Shown here: positions 47,736-59,363 of the stretch, in pieces
Layout: each line of letters starts with the position of its first letter
Numbering within the stretch: the first letter of the stretch is position 1
Origin: Diphasiastrum complanatum
Lineage: Eukaryota > Streptophyta > Lycopodiopsida > Lycopodiales > Lycopodiaceae
NCBI GenBank assembly: GCA_029204225.1
Contig: MU832021.1
Location: forward strand, 1-64,000
Direction: 5' to 3'
DNA: 64,000 nt
Position numbers and translations under genes: made by a program
Notes under the pieces: generated by a model
The model's database searches: none
Told to the model about the DNA's origin: nothing
The model's input: the letters and a program-made list of their open reading frames with translations, nothing else

Positions 47736-48590
47736 GGTACATCAAGGCCCTCAATAAAGCTACAACGAATGCCCAAATCAAGGTCCAAAAGATTCAGCAA
47801 CAGGCAATGCAATGCCTCGCCCCGCTCCAGGCACAACTCTTAGTGCTCAAAACGGAAAACACACGCTTGAGAGCGGAGGTGCAGAACCTGCAAGATGAGA
47901 AAGCCGCCTGGCTAGCCCAGCTGATCCCTGCCAATCGTCCTCTCAACCAAGCAGAGATGGACCTATTCACACAACAAGTGACTGTTTACCAATGCACACT
48001 TGATGGCTACTAGGCCAATTCTGAGAACTACCGATGGAGTGCCCTACAAGAATTGGCACATACAAAGAATGCCCTCAAGGCATGACAGTGCCACATGGAC
48101 AACAACCACAAGCAGCCGTGCGGGTGATTCCAACGCCATCCACGCTTGAAGCTGCAATGGCTAGTTCCAGCCAAGACAAAGAGAAATAGGCAGTGGGACT
48201 GGAATTTCAAGCACAAGCATCAAACATGGTTGAGGCCAACGTGCAAGATCAGGGCCCATATATGAGCCAAGGAATCCATCAGAGCCAAAGCAAAGCGGAG
48301 CGTCTAGCTACCTCATCCTAAGGCTCTTGATCAATCTTTGTCAGCCACGCCTTTCATCGACCCAAGTCCGTGGAGGATAAGATCAATGAGTTTTTACTCA
48401 AACATCCCCATGAGTCTTCACGCGACAGGTGGAAGGTATCATTTTCAGCCCAAACCATCAAGGTCAATAAGCTGGCATGCCTCCCCGCATTGCAACCACA
48501 ACTGGAGTGGTGCCAATAGTTATTCGAGAAAGACCCTGCGGCCATTAGGGCCTATGTGACGAGTCCATGACAATTACAAGTGAATGCGCA
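47736..48590 (+). pseudogene. LARD-2: plus-strand relative of the LARD-1 ORF
   Basis: It corresponds to LARD-1 codons about 505-770. The coiled coil aligns (ENTRLRAEVQNLQDEKAAWL against DRTRLQGELDATTLERDAYL; RPLNQAEMDLFTQQVTVY against HPVTPMEIAYLFKKVETY). The C-terminal domain aligns better: VEDKINEFLLKHPHESSRD, FEKDPAAIRAYVTSP and QLQV. One frameshift near 48085 and several stops occur. One stop is TGA where LARD-1 has an Arg codon (SPRQLQV), as expected from CGA to TGA. No LTR flanks it; both ends are cut by copia fragments. Confidence 0.75.
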
Positions 48591-48594
48591 CTTC

Positions 48595-50040
48595 TTCCAA
48601 CAATGGTACACAATTTAGGATTAGTAGTTTGAATATCAGTTGGTTGTGATAGTGTTAGACTTCTCACAAAATTGACATAGGGACTAGAAATTGTTGCTCC
48701 ACTTGCCACAATAATATTCCCTTCCTCCTTAAAATCATTTGTGTCAACAAATGATGTGCCTATTAGAGAAGTACCAATCATACCCGTAGTGACATAGAGA
48801 GGACATCCTTCATTTCCATCAATTTTTTGACTTTCTTAGGCATCTTTATAGACCTCATAATCAACGTTATCATCTTCATTATGATTAAAATGTTGTTCTG
48901 CACCATAGTATACAAGATCCCAAGTTTGATTATCTAACAAAGCATCAAACTCTACTTGCATTGCATCTCTCCAAACTTGTGACTTACTAGCATCTTCAAA
49001 ACTAGATGGCTCTTCAAGCATTGTGGTTAAGTAGGAGTAAGAAGTAGTAGGATTTTAGTCTTCCTTTTGCTTTCCCTTCTCAAAGTAGGTAAGCCTTGAT
49101 GGCTCGAACTTGTGCCTTGTAGATCTCCTTGGACCTCTTGGCTCTTGGTGTAGATCCTCCAAAACTTCATCACCTTGAAGCTCCTCCTCGGGCCTTGCAA
49201 GATCTTCGACACATTGTGAATTAGATGCACTTTCATACATCTTGGAACTTTGAGATTCATCAAACAAGACATCCTTACTCACTTTTACTTTATTTGAAAT
49301 AGGATCAAAATTCCTATATCCTTTACTATGTTCACTATAGCCAACAAAAATTCCTTTTAAAGAAGTTCTTATTGCCATACAAAGCTTGATATGGTGAGAT
49401 TCCACCAATGACATTACTTGGAATTAGGCTACTACACAAAAAGTTAGCACATGTAATAGCCTCTCCCCAAAAAAATGGGTAGAGATGCATCTAATCTCAA
49501 AGATTTAGCACATTATTTTTCCTCTCAACCACCCCATTTTTTTGGGGGGTGTAGGAACATGTGAACTCTCTTCTTATGCCATTACTCTCACAAAAATTTC
49601 TCATTCTATTGGAAATATAGGAGGTAGATCCACCATCTTTGCCCTCGGCCTCCTTGCCTTGGTGCTTCTTGAATGGTTGGAAATTTTTCTTGCCTTTTGA
49701 CTTGAAGTTTGTCTTCTCATCACCACCTTGTAGTGACATAGACCCCATCCTTGCTTTGAGAGGTAGCATTCTATTCTCCTCGCCACAAGTACATTATGTA
49801 ACTTGTCAATTGTAGGAAGTTGGTCTTGAATGGAAAATGATTGAACAAGATTGGTGAACTCATCGCCAATTCCATTCAAAATGACTTGTACCAACTCATT
49901 ATCTTAGATTTTATCTCCAATTGAAACCAATTCTTTGTCTAAAGATTTAATTCTTAGCACATATTATGATGATGATGCTGCGTCTGGTTCCATTCGGATT
50001 GACTTCAAGGTGTTTAGAACTTTCTGTTTTCTTTTTTTAT
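48595..50040 (-). pseudogene. Copia-6: deleted gag-integrase-linker remnant
   Basis: From right to left: gag (YVLRIKSLDKELVSIGDK, then ELVQVILNGIGDEFTNLVQS) to about 49630, then a direct jump into integrase (YISNRMRNFCESNGIRREFT, then YTPQKNGVVERKN), so zinc knuckle, protease and the first integrase half are deleted. Next the integrase C-terminus (LKGIFVGYSEHSKGYRNF) and the linker up to DAMQVEFDALLDNQTWDLV at about 48925. The sequence to 48600 no longer matches copia RT. Frames shift several times. Confidence 0.78.
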
Positions 50041-50050
50041 CAACAGAGTT

Positions 50051-51010
50051 TTATACCTCCTTGAGATCTTTCTTGGGAACTGGATGGACATTCACTTCAT
50101 GATTACGAATATCTATATCCACTGTAGCTATTGCTTCATTGGGTAGATCACTCCATCGCATCACTTGACTATAACGCTGCTTCAGTTGATGCTTCTTATT
50201 GATGGTTGCCTTGGGTAGTTCTACCTTGAAAACTTTAGCCATTGGTGCTTTCTACGATGGTTGACCCGATACCCTTCTCATGTCGTATCAATTAGGATCC
50301 ATGTGTTGCAGGACCTGTTCATCTATCAGCTCAAATTCTTCATCGTATGAGAAGTCATGTTGCTAGGGCACTAGATCATCTTTGACTTGCTCTGGTATCA
50401 ACTTCGCTGCTAACCATGCCACATTGATCATGTTCACCCCGAAAGTTATTGGCATGTCCACGGTGTAACCTTTTGGTGATGATGTGCTGGTTCCATATCC
50501 GAATTTGGATGACATGCATGCCTAGCCATACAGTCAATCATTGCTAATGCATCTAAAAATTGCACAATATTTGACTGAGATTCATAATGTCCTCCCTTGG
50601 CTTGCCTTGGGCAATCAATTGTGTGAGCAGTGGTGGACGATCCGTCATCAACCTTGGGTGTGATTGGTTTCACCACCCATGTGGTTGGATTCACCTTTAC
50701 AACTTGCTCTCGGTTCCCCAGTCATGAATCACTTGCGTGACTCTTAGCTAGGGTCTTCCAAGTATAATGTGATAAGCGAAAGGAGATTCAAAAATTTTCA
50801 TCACCACAAGGTGATTACAAATTGTACTCCCACTATCTTTACTGGAATGTCTTCAGCCATACCTTTTGGTTTTACACAAGGTTGATCTGCTAGGTTGATG
50901 GTGAATCTTGCTAGCTTCAACCCTTGTAGACCCCATTTCTAGTACAAAGTAGTGAAGATCAAGTTGATGCCCGATCCTCCATCTACTACTGCAGCTTCGT
51001 CCTCGTATCT
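50051..51010 (-). pseudogene. Gypsy-2 protease region and linker
   Basis: The aspartic protease active site is VDGGSGINLIFTTLY (50984-50943), in which GG replaces the usual TG or SG. The flap-side motif reads ILGRP, stop, LRVTQVI near 50750: TAG stands where the family has Trp (TGG). To the left are frames with VNPTTWVVKPI and the linker ahead of RT. Protease would cut the Gag-Pol polyprotein. Confidence 0.72.
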
Positions 51011-51571
51011 CTTGTGCTTGATTGGCAGCATGATGTTATGTTGCTCACTCTCCCATGCTGCTCCCACTTGGAGGATATTCTTGGTTCTTTTGTAGCCCGT
51101 GCAATATAGGGGCTCTTCTGCTACTGATTCTGGTTATGATTCCATTTTGGCCCATTCTACTAGGAAGTTCTTGGCTTGAGGTGCAATCCGTAGTAACTCT
51201 CTGAGAGATAAGTTCACATGGCTGGATAGCACCATTCGTTATAGATTATTTGGAATTCCATACTGTAGTGCCACATTCAATGCTCCCTGGTGATAAGGAA
51301 AAGAGGTCTGATACTGATTCCTCTTCTGTTGTATAATCCGAGGGTCAAATGGGCAAAATGTCATTTCGTACAACGATGAGTTGCATAGGTGAAAAAATAT
51401 TTGTATCAGTTTGAGATTTTGTTTAAAAAATGGACGCTCATTTGTTGTATGGTTTTGGGTGCAAATTGAATACCATACGTTCTCCCTTCATGGATATTGT
51501 GGTTGATTCTATTCAGATATGTTTGATGATGATGCCACAGTTCCTTGTAAGGCCTTCAATTTTTGATCAAA

Positions 51572-52354
51572 CTAGGTCATTAGCTGCTCCATCTGTTGTT
51601 TGTGTAATTTTGCCATTTGTTCCATTAACATATTTGTCGAGATACTTGAGGCGTTCGAGGTAGATGCCACTGAAGGAGTTGGATTATGGGTCGTTGAATA
51701 GGAATCATCTTCCAAACCTTCATCCTCTTCCCTAATCGCATATCCTATTGCTTTTTGCAACGTAGCATATTGTTTGAGTTCTCTGCTGATATTTTGTGGC
51801 AACCCTGCTAGGAACCACATGATTACTGCATGATCGAGAGTCAGTTCTATGTTGCATTTGGATCTTAAGTGCTTGACCCACTCGGTGAAATCCCGAACTC
51901 TTTTGCTTTTGCTCATTTTGACTTTGCTCAGTAGGATGAATGGATCTTCCAAGAATTTCCTCAGTTTCAAGCACGCGATGAGAGCTATTTTAACCCCTTC
52001 CCAAGTAGAATCTTCTTCATTCAAGAGACTGAAGAACCAGTCTTGCACTGTCGTAATGAGTGATATGGAAAACAACATCAACTTTTCCGCCTATGTCTGC
52101 TCGCCATAGATCTCACACGCTTGCTTGTAGATCTGGAGGAATATGATAGGATTTGATGATCCACCATATTTTGGCATCTTGAGTTGAGGTGCCCTTTGAA
52201 CTACTTGCAGGGGTGCGATAGGTACAGGTTGGCCCACTGGATCCATTGTTGCTGGTTCTGCTTCTACCTCGATTTGCACAGCTGCAACTCTGGGGAGATT
52301 TGGAGCTTGATAGACAATCCTTCTTGCTACTGATTGACCTGATCTTAGATTCAT
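51572..52354 (-). pseudogene. Gypsy-2 gag
   Basis: It begins about MNLRSGQSVARRIVY, with MPKYGGSSNPIIFLQIYKQA (the common gag opening), then a single in-frame TAG at 52091-52093. It continues TTVQDWFFSLLNEEDSTWEG, and VKHLRSKCNIELTLDHAVIM, with WFLAGLPQNIS near its middle. The frame closes with TAG at 51572. Gag forms the virus-like particle. Apart from the one stop the frame is whole. Confidence 0.8.
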
Positions 52355-52445
52355 TCAGTAAAGAGTCCAGGGTAGCTGGATCTTGGTAGATTTGTGGAAA
52401 TCTATCTAGATCTATGAGGATTTGTTGATCAATTTTGTTGGCCAA

Positions 52446-53219
52446 AAGTGTGATTTTAGGCCTCTTACAATGATTTTTCCTCGATAACTTTTTACTCCTT
52501 GCTTTGATTGGCCTAAGAATTTTACAGTGCTGGATCTAGTACAGATCTAACTATTGAACCTATCTGCAAAGATTACCCACGCAAGGCTTGGTTGTGCAAA
52601 AGTTCTTTCAATGTTTTTAGTCAAAAAACTTTGTTTTCTTCAAATCTATTGGAAACTAACTTTTGTAGACTTGTCAGGAGCGGATCTGGTATGGGTCTGA
52701 CTCTATTCCAAGGGGGAAGGGCTCTTTCTTATAGATCAAGAAGTTATTGCTGTCTACGAAGGTTTAAAATCACTAGTTAAAACTAACTTTCGAACGCTTC
52801 ATCATTGATGTAAAGTGGAATTTTGAAGACATTGGGATGGTCTGCAAAGGTTACTTCTAAGTGGATCTATTGGATCTTCAAATTTTAGTGATCTTTAAGC
52901 ACTTAAATCCACTTTTCTGCTCACTAGAATGAAACTAACTCTTGCAGGCTCTTTTGTATTTTGTGTCTTTTTCTCACTGAGATAGAACTTCAGAATCCTC
53001 TACGAAGGTTACGTGTCACTATAACTGAAGGTTCAGCCTAATTTTCCAGTCTTTTTTATCCTAGGAACCTTCGCACATGGGTTTAAACATCTAACTAACT
53101 TTTGTAAGCTTTGTTGTGTCCTTGTCTCACTGAGATGGAACTTTCGTAGCCTCTACGAAGGTTAGTTTATAGTTTGGAATTTTTTTTTATTTCTACGAGG
53201 GTTTTTTGAAATTTTATGG

Positions 53220-53259
<40 letters not shown>

Positions 53260-53619
53260 CTGTTTTTTCCAAATCTATTGGAAAGTAGCCTACGCATGCT
53301 TATATGCAGGTCTGGGATAGTACCCTAGAGCTGTTGCCAGTCATGCGAAGGTTGGTTCCCACTGGTTTTTGAGACAAAGTCGGATGAGATTTTGGTCTCT
53401 TTTCTCTCTAGAAATAGATTTGAGGTTGTAAGTGGATGCCAAGTGCTTAGAAGCTATTTTGGGTCTCCTCACTACCCTTCCACACCTCCTCCGCTAGTAT
53501 ATTGTCCAAGCACAAAAAAGCACACAAAACAAGCTAAAATAAATCCCAAAATCCACCTAAAAACACTCTAAAAAGCAAAAACAACTAAAAGAACAACTAA
53601 AGTTAGTTAGTGATAGCCT
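52446..53619 (-). repeat. Gypsy-2 leader with recurring AACCTTCGTAG motif
   Basis: On the plus strand the motif reads CTACGAAGGTT: clear copies near 52754, 53001, 53152 and 53194, with variants near 52565, 52663, 52840, 52930, 53070, 53096 and 53340. A T-run of about 30 lies at 53229-53259. The same motif, in the same element sense, fills the 3' region of Gypsy-1. Confidence 0.65.
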
Positions 53620-53638
53620 ATCCTTGGCAACAATGCCA
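53620..53638 (-). promoter_or_regulatory. Primer binding site of Gypsy-2 (Asp-tRNA type, mutated)
   Basis: Minus strand TGGCATTGTTGCCAAGGAT. The usual plant gypsy site is TGGCGCCGTTGCCGGGGAT; every difference is C to T or G to A. Confidence 0.75.
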
Positions 53639-54430
53639 CTACAAGATGTGTAGCTTGGTCGGTGAGCAGCCCTCTGCTTGTCATGAAGGGTTAGAACACA
53701 AGGATAGGGTACTAACTATACTTAGTTGCTAATTTAGATGCTTACTAATTTTCCTTTAATACTACCCAATCTTAACTCTACTTCCACTAACTCTAAACTC
53801 ATACATTCATCATGATTGAGGGTGAAGGGATAAAGAGAGAAGGAAAGATAGAGATAGAGAAAGAGAGTAGAGATGGAAGTTAGCTCAAATGCTCAATGTA
53901 ATGCTTATGGAAAAACCACAACTAGCAAAAAGCAAGAACATTGGTAACTAGAACAATAAGCAAATCACACAAAAAGCATAAGCAAGATTGATTGGCAAAT
54001 GAGGATGCTTGAGCTCACAAAATAGTAGAGTCTCCTCCTCTCTTTTAAGCATGAAAAAGGGTTAGAAATGGTGTCTTTTTATCATTTGGGGTGGCCCTTG
54101 CCCCTTGCTTCCTATTGGCTACTTGCAAGAAGGTGGGATTGAAATCCACACCCTTCACAAGAAGCACAAACAAATCTATGGTGTAGGAAGAAGCACACTC
54201 CACCTACCACCATTTGACCTTTGACTACTTCACAAACTTAGAAACTTAAGTTTAAGCTTAACTTTGGCCTTCTAATATTATTTTTAATCACATGGCCCAA
54301 AGTCAAGTTTATGTCCAAAATTATTTATTTACAAGTGCTCATTAGGCCATGGGCTTACGCACACAGGATCCCACGACCCTCACAACTATTTCCAGCTAAT
54401 TTATTTATTTACACTGTAATACCCTCAACA
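53639..54430 (-). repeat. 5' LTR of Gypsy-2
   Basis: In element sense it starts TGTTGAGGGTATTACAGTG at 54430 and ends next to the primer site. It contains an irregular GAGAGAAGG tract (53830-53875) in the place of the (GA)57 array of the relative at 32445. Confidence 0.75.
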
Positions 54431-54887
54431 AGAAGTCGTTTTTACCCTGGAGATAGAGATGGCATAGGCTTTGTTTCAGAAATGTCACCCCGAATTCAAA
54501 TTTTTGAGTGTTTACAACTATTGGGAGGGAATATTTCAGCATTTTAAAAATTATATTTTAACTATGATCAAGCACCAGTGAAGTTTGATGTGACTAAACT
54601 AAGATGCATTCATTTACATGGAAAGTACTGTAGGCCGATGTGTAAAGAAGTTAAAAAATGATATTATAATAACTTTATAGTTATTTTTCTCTCTCCTACA
54701 TGGCATTTCTTATAGGGCCCTCTTTGGGCCCATATTTTCTCTAATGTGTAACTGTTTCATGTGTATATACATAACAACAATTCACGAGCATATGTGAGCT
54801 TGATGAGATGTTGAAAAGTGGAGAAGAGTGAATCAGAGTTCCTACGCAAACATAAATAAATAACAAAATTTAGGGAATAAAACTAAC

Positions 54888-55250
54888 TTAGTACATATCA
54901 AGATAAAAACAGAGTTCGTTGTACTTTTTGAGTCTGCTTCCATTGACCATAGTGTCTAAAGTAGGGTTTGGAGTTGTACATATCCAAAGGCAAATATTTT
55001 TTAAATTACATAAGGTCCTTGTCCAAAAAAATTTCAGTTTGTCCTTAAAAGTTTTGGCTTGGTATAAGAGGACCTTGTCTCCAATCTGGAACTCTTTGAG
55101 CTTTAATGATTGATCATGACATGCCTTCTCGACATTTGTGGACTTGTTGAGCATGGATGTTAATCCGTCCCCTTTCACAAAGTTGTTCTAGATGGAATAA
55201 TCTATTAGCTACAATCTGTTGATTATCTAGCTCTAGATTATTTGCTACTC
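54888..55250 (-). pseudogene. Ty3/gypsy integrase C-terminal fragment
   Basis: NRLFHLEQLCERG, then KEFQIGDKVLLYQAKTFKDK, then VNGSRLKKYNE: the typical gypsy integrase tail, with GDKVLLY and the closing NGSRLKKY. It lies outside the Gypsy-2 LTR, so it is a separate element. Frameshifts separate the pieces. Confidence 0.75.
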
Positions 55251-55343
55251 GTAGGAATGGAATAATCCCACAGGCATCTGTTTAGCGCCATCTCTATCTC
55301 CAGCAGAGTCGTTAGCGCCATCTCCAGCTTTGTTATTGTCATT

Positions 55344-58104
55344 GTGTTGTTTGTTACTATACTATTGTACTCAATGACAAAGCTTTATCATCTTCATGTG
55401 GATCTGTCACCAGAATATGCTCCGCTCAGGACAAGAAATTCAAAGCAACCCAAATTGTCAACTTCTGATATGGTCCAATACAGGGAGAAAAATCTAAAGC
55501 ATGTAGATTTATGGTCATCAGGAACATTGTATCTTATTGATCCATGTTCATTGCAACATTCAGATTTTCATTCGGTGAGTCAGTTAATAATCTATATGTG
55601 TCATGGTAAAAATGGCCTTTTGGATTACTGTGAGAATTTGATGCTCTATGGGAATGCACATTCAATGCAAAGAATACATTATTTGGAAGAGGAATCAAGA
55701 AAAATATCAAAGGAGTGTGAAGAAAAATCTACAAAGTTTAAAACTTGTTTCGATGAAAATGAGATGCTCAAGAAGGATATCCAAAGGTTGAAATTTTCTT
55801 TGCATCATTATACAACTAGTAATGATGAGATAAAAATTGCATTTCAATCCATGCGTATCTCATATTTGTCTCTTGTTAAAGATACGGATGTGCTCAACAG
55901 AAAGGTCTGAAGCAACAAGAGAAAAAGACTGGTAAACAAGGATATATGTGATCTATCATCCAGAGGAGGTCATAGAAAAAGACGAATCTGTGCATTCAAG
56001 TAAGTTATAGCTTATTTGGTATTGAATATTGCTTGAACTTTTTGATTCATTCATAATCACTAGTTTTTGTTATTTATTCATTTCAATTTTTTGTTGATTT
56101 GTATATTATACTGCTGTGAATACTATGAGTGTCCGAATTTCTACTGACATTTTCATAAATATTATGCTTGTAATGCAGATCAGCATTGGTTGTTGAAGAC
56201 CATTTGGCTGATGAGATTTTGATAGAAAATCACTAGGCTCTATCTTGACTTCTAAATCTATGAAATCAATGTTAAACAATAACAAAATGAATTACTGATA
56301 GCATTATGAATGAAGTTGGAAAAATATTAGACACTACATTGCTTCAGGGGGCATGTGACTTTTCTAGCATTAGTAGAGAAGCATATGCAACAATGTTTAA
56401 GATGATAAAGGAGACATTTGCACAGGTTATATTAAAAAATTTCCAATTCCACGACCATTCATCTCAAAAAGAAAAGAGACATGTTAAACCAAGGTATGCA
56501 GACAATAGTTGGTAATCCATCTCCTATCAATGAAGTGTATTGCTCGAAAGGAGAAAGTCTAGCATATAACAATTCCAACAATTTATTTATTGACATTAAT
56601 CAGTTACTAATATTCATCATAAATTTTTACGGCATTACAAATGAGAATGTCAATAACAAGTTGATAGTTGTTCTCAAGTTAGATGAGTCTAAAATTATAA
56701 AAGGACAAAAAATGGAAAGAGTAATCTCATGATTATGAATGGAGCACTTTCAAATTCAAAAGACTCAGAAGGCTCCAATTTCAGTGTTCAATCTGAAAAT
56801 GATATCTGGTGGTTGGCAACATTTCAGATATAGCAGTTCCTTTTCATAATCAATAGGGATAATCATTTTAATATGGATTTCATCTAGGAAATCTTCTCTG
56901 TGTTAATATTATGAGGCTAATCACGTTTTTGTATTCTCTTATAGGTGATCAAAGAAGACCATGACATTTTCTCATGAATATTTAATAGAACGTCATATCC
57001 TGCCACCATAAAAAATCACATGGAGGGAGTTCCACTCATTATTTCTGGAATTGGCACCTATAACATTGAATGACATTTAGTGGGAGATATGAAGACATTA
57101 AAATGTATGTTCAATGTATCCCATGGCGCTAACTCTAAACACCATTGTTTGTACTACATGAAGACAACAAAAGATATGACAAGGAGTACAGGAATATTAA
57201 GAGATCGAAAAAATCCTAATTGGAAATCTGTAGAATGTTCATATTTGTACATTGCATGTAGAGGTACGTATTATAGAAAAAATAATATATCTTCACATCT
57301 TATTTGCATGGAACCAGAGGCAGATGCGAAGGAAGCTATTTTAGGATTAGAGGATGTGTTGTCTAAAGCAAGCTTACATAAAGGCCACGTTAAAATAAAA
57401 AAAGACGACAACCTATCAAGTAAAACAAGAAATATTCCATGTGAGTCGAGCATTGGAGGATCCAAAGCTTGAAGATTCTTATCAAATTATTTTGGCAAAC
57501 AATCCAAGATTCAATACTCAGTTTGGAAAGAGATTATTGCAGCAACTCAAGATTTTGAAGAAGAAGGTTCTACTCGTATACACAAGGTAGAAGTTTGGAA
57601 AAAATTAGACAACATGGTGAAATACTTGAGAAAAGATAAATTTTCAAATATTGATGTACAAATGATACAGAAAACAACTAGTGAATTTGTGGATGCAGTT
57701 CGAAGTGCATGGGGTGTTAATCATATAACACATTATATGGTAAGATTTTGATGTTACACTACTATGGACAAATATGTGCAATTAAATTAGATACTTTTGG
57801 TACTGATTTAGCTTATGTTTTTATGACATGCAGCACATATTACGACATCATTCGACATTCTTTTCAAGAAATAGTGGAAGTCTTAGCATATGGTCATCAC
57901 AAGGAATGGAAAAATCTCATTGACAAGCAAGAGCGGCATTTTATAAAAGTACACAACATGGCGGGACTAGGACAAAGAACAACTATATACTGCAACTTTT
58001 CCAATGGTTTTACAAAAGAACCCAAATTTGTCATAATACAAAATCGACGGATTATAAAAAAATTTCAAAAAGCATGCAGCTTTATACAAGCCAATAGGCA
58101 ATAG
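55344..58104 (+). pseudogene. Broken transposon-like gene of an uncharacterised family
   Basis: Four coding blocks lie in one direction. 55344-55910: ends in a coiled coil (YLEEESRKISKECEEKSTKF). 56306-56515: short frame. 57080-57472: GDMKTLKCMFNVSHGANSKH, then CLYYMKTTKDMTRS. 57485-58104: SVWKEIIAATQDFEEE, VEVWKKLDNMVKYLRKDKF, WGVNHITHYM, a frameshift, LHYYGQICAIK and VLAYGHHKEWKNLIDKQ. The pattern GD-K-L...G...K..C..C, then WKKF/L, then VTHYMH..YG recalls hypothetical, probably mobile, proteins I remember from cnidarian and arbuscular-fungus genomes. Catalytic residues are unknown to me. AATAAA lies at about 58112. A decayed plant gene is the alternative. Confidence 0.5.
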
Positions 58105-58164
58105 ACACACAATAAAATTTTGTACATTAAATGAAAATATTTACAAAGTACAATTCAGCAATAT

Positions 58165-59310
58165 CTACTCTGCTTCCGATACTTTTTCTAATGAAAGTTG
58201 CAACTTAGAATCATGCAACAATTTTTTTCTTTCATATGGATCCAACAGCTCATAGTTTTCATGCTTACTCAGATCAACGTAAGCAGCATACAATGCAAAA
58301 TGAGATGATTTGAGCATGGAATTCACTGGTCCATATTCTAAAATTTTAAGTGCAATAGTTTTCTTTACAAGAATTATTTTATGCACCTTATTAAAATTAT
58401 GTCCTCCAAGAAAATGAGACAATGCCTAGATTGCTATAATCATTGTCTCACCATGTTGATGAAATTTTGAATGGTCAACACTTGAAAATACAAGATGAAA
58501 CCCAAGTGCATGATCTCTTGAAAATTCTCTTGCAGAAGATCTCTGCCCTCCTCGACGAATTGCAAAAGAAAAATTGTTTCTTGAAGTGAAAAGAAAAATT
58601 GAAGTGAAAAAATCCAAAGTAAGCTCCAGTACATAATTTGACATAACAAATCTACTAGTCCATAATAAGATACAAAACTTACTCATTCAGTATTGTCTTC
58701 CTTGGTTGTTGTCTCTCCATCAATATCATGTCCACTTCTTGATGTCAATTTAGTTGGTGAATAGATAGTTGGTTTTGAAAAACTAAGCTGACTTTGAATT
58801 CTAAGAAACTCCTCTTCAGAAGGTAGATCATCTTCTTTATTGTGCATTTCCTCCACAACCATTTTTAAATAATCTTTCCCTGAGTAAAGCTCATCATTAT
58901 GTACATTGTCAACACCAAGGAGAAGATCATCGGCATCAAAATCAATTATATCTAAAAATTCATCAAGCTCTTTGCTCAAAATGCAAAGAGTCTCAGGTGA
59001 AATAAAAAAGATTCGATATATCCTATAATGTCAAAAAAGAATTATTATCTATATTATAAGTAGGCAATGTGATAAGACATTTATCAGAAGGAGAAAGGGT
59101 GTTGGGAGTTCTAGGGCCAATAAACGATGTCCTGTTTCATGCAGGATCAAAATCTGTACAGTCATCTAAACTAACGTTCGTATCAACAAAAAAAGTATCT
59201 ATATCTACAATCTTCGACTTTTCAGACTTTGTACCATTGGAAGAAGCAGCTTCGAAAGTGGAACGACCAACTTCCAAATCGTCAGAAATATTTAACAAAA
59301 GGAAAAAAAA
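58165..59310 (-). pseudogene. Convergent multi-exon coding region, unknown product
   Basis: From right to left: an acidic exon-like block (59300-59130; SDDLEVGRSTFEAASSNG), a second at 58979-58683 (KELDEFLDIIDFDADDLLLG) followed at once by a perfect GTAAGT donor, then, after a pyrimidine-rich acceptor near 58580, FAIRRGGQRSSAREFSRDHA, LGFHLVFSSVDHSKFHQHG, and, after an in-frame TAG at about 58424, ALSHFLGGHNFNKVHKI, SSHFALYAAYVDLSKHENYE and DPYERKKLL, ending 58165. The protein-like composition and splice sites suggest a real, now damaged gene. It ends about 60 bases from the plus-strand gene's end. I do not recognise it. Confidence 0.45.
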
Positions 59311-59363
59311 AATACAGATTGAAAATCAACAAATCTACATTTTTTATTGTGAATTGGGCACTC

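Larger units (their letters stand above)
50045..54430 (-). mobile_element. Gypsy-2: Ty3/gypsy element, 5' half
   Basis: In element order: a 5' LTR of about 790 bases, Asp-tRNA-type primer site, a 1.2-kb leader with AACCTTCGTAG motifs, gag, protease, and a linker SDLPNEAIATVDIDIRNHE at about 50150 shared with Gypsy-1. The element is cut at about 50045 before RT. Damage is mostly nonsense codons. Confidence 0.82.
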
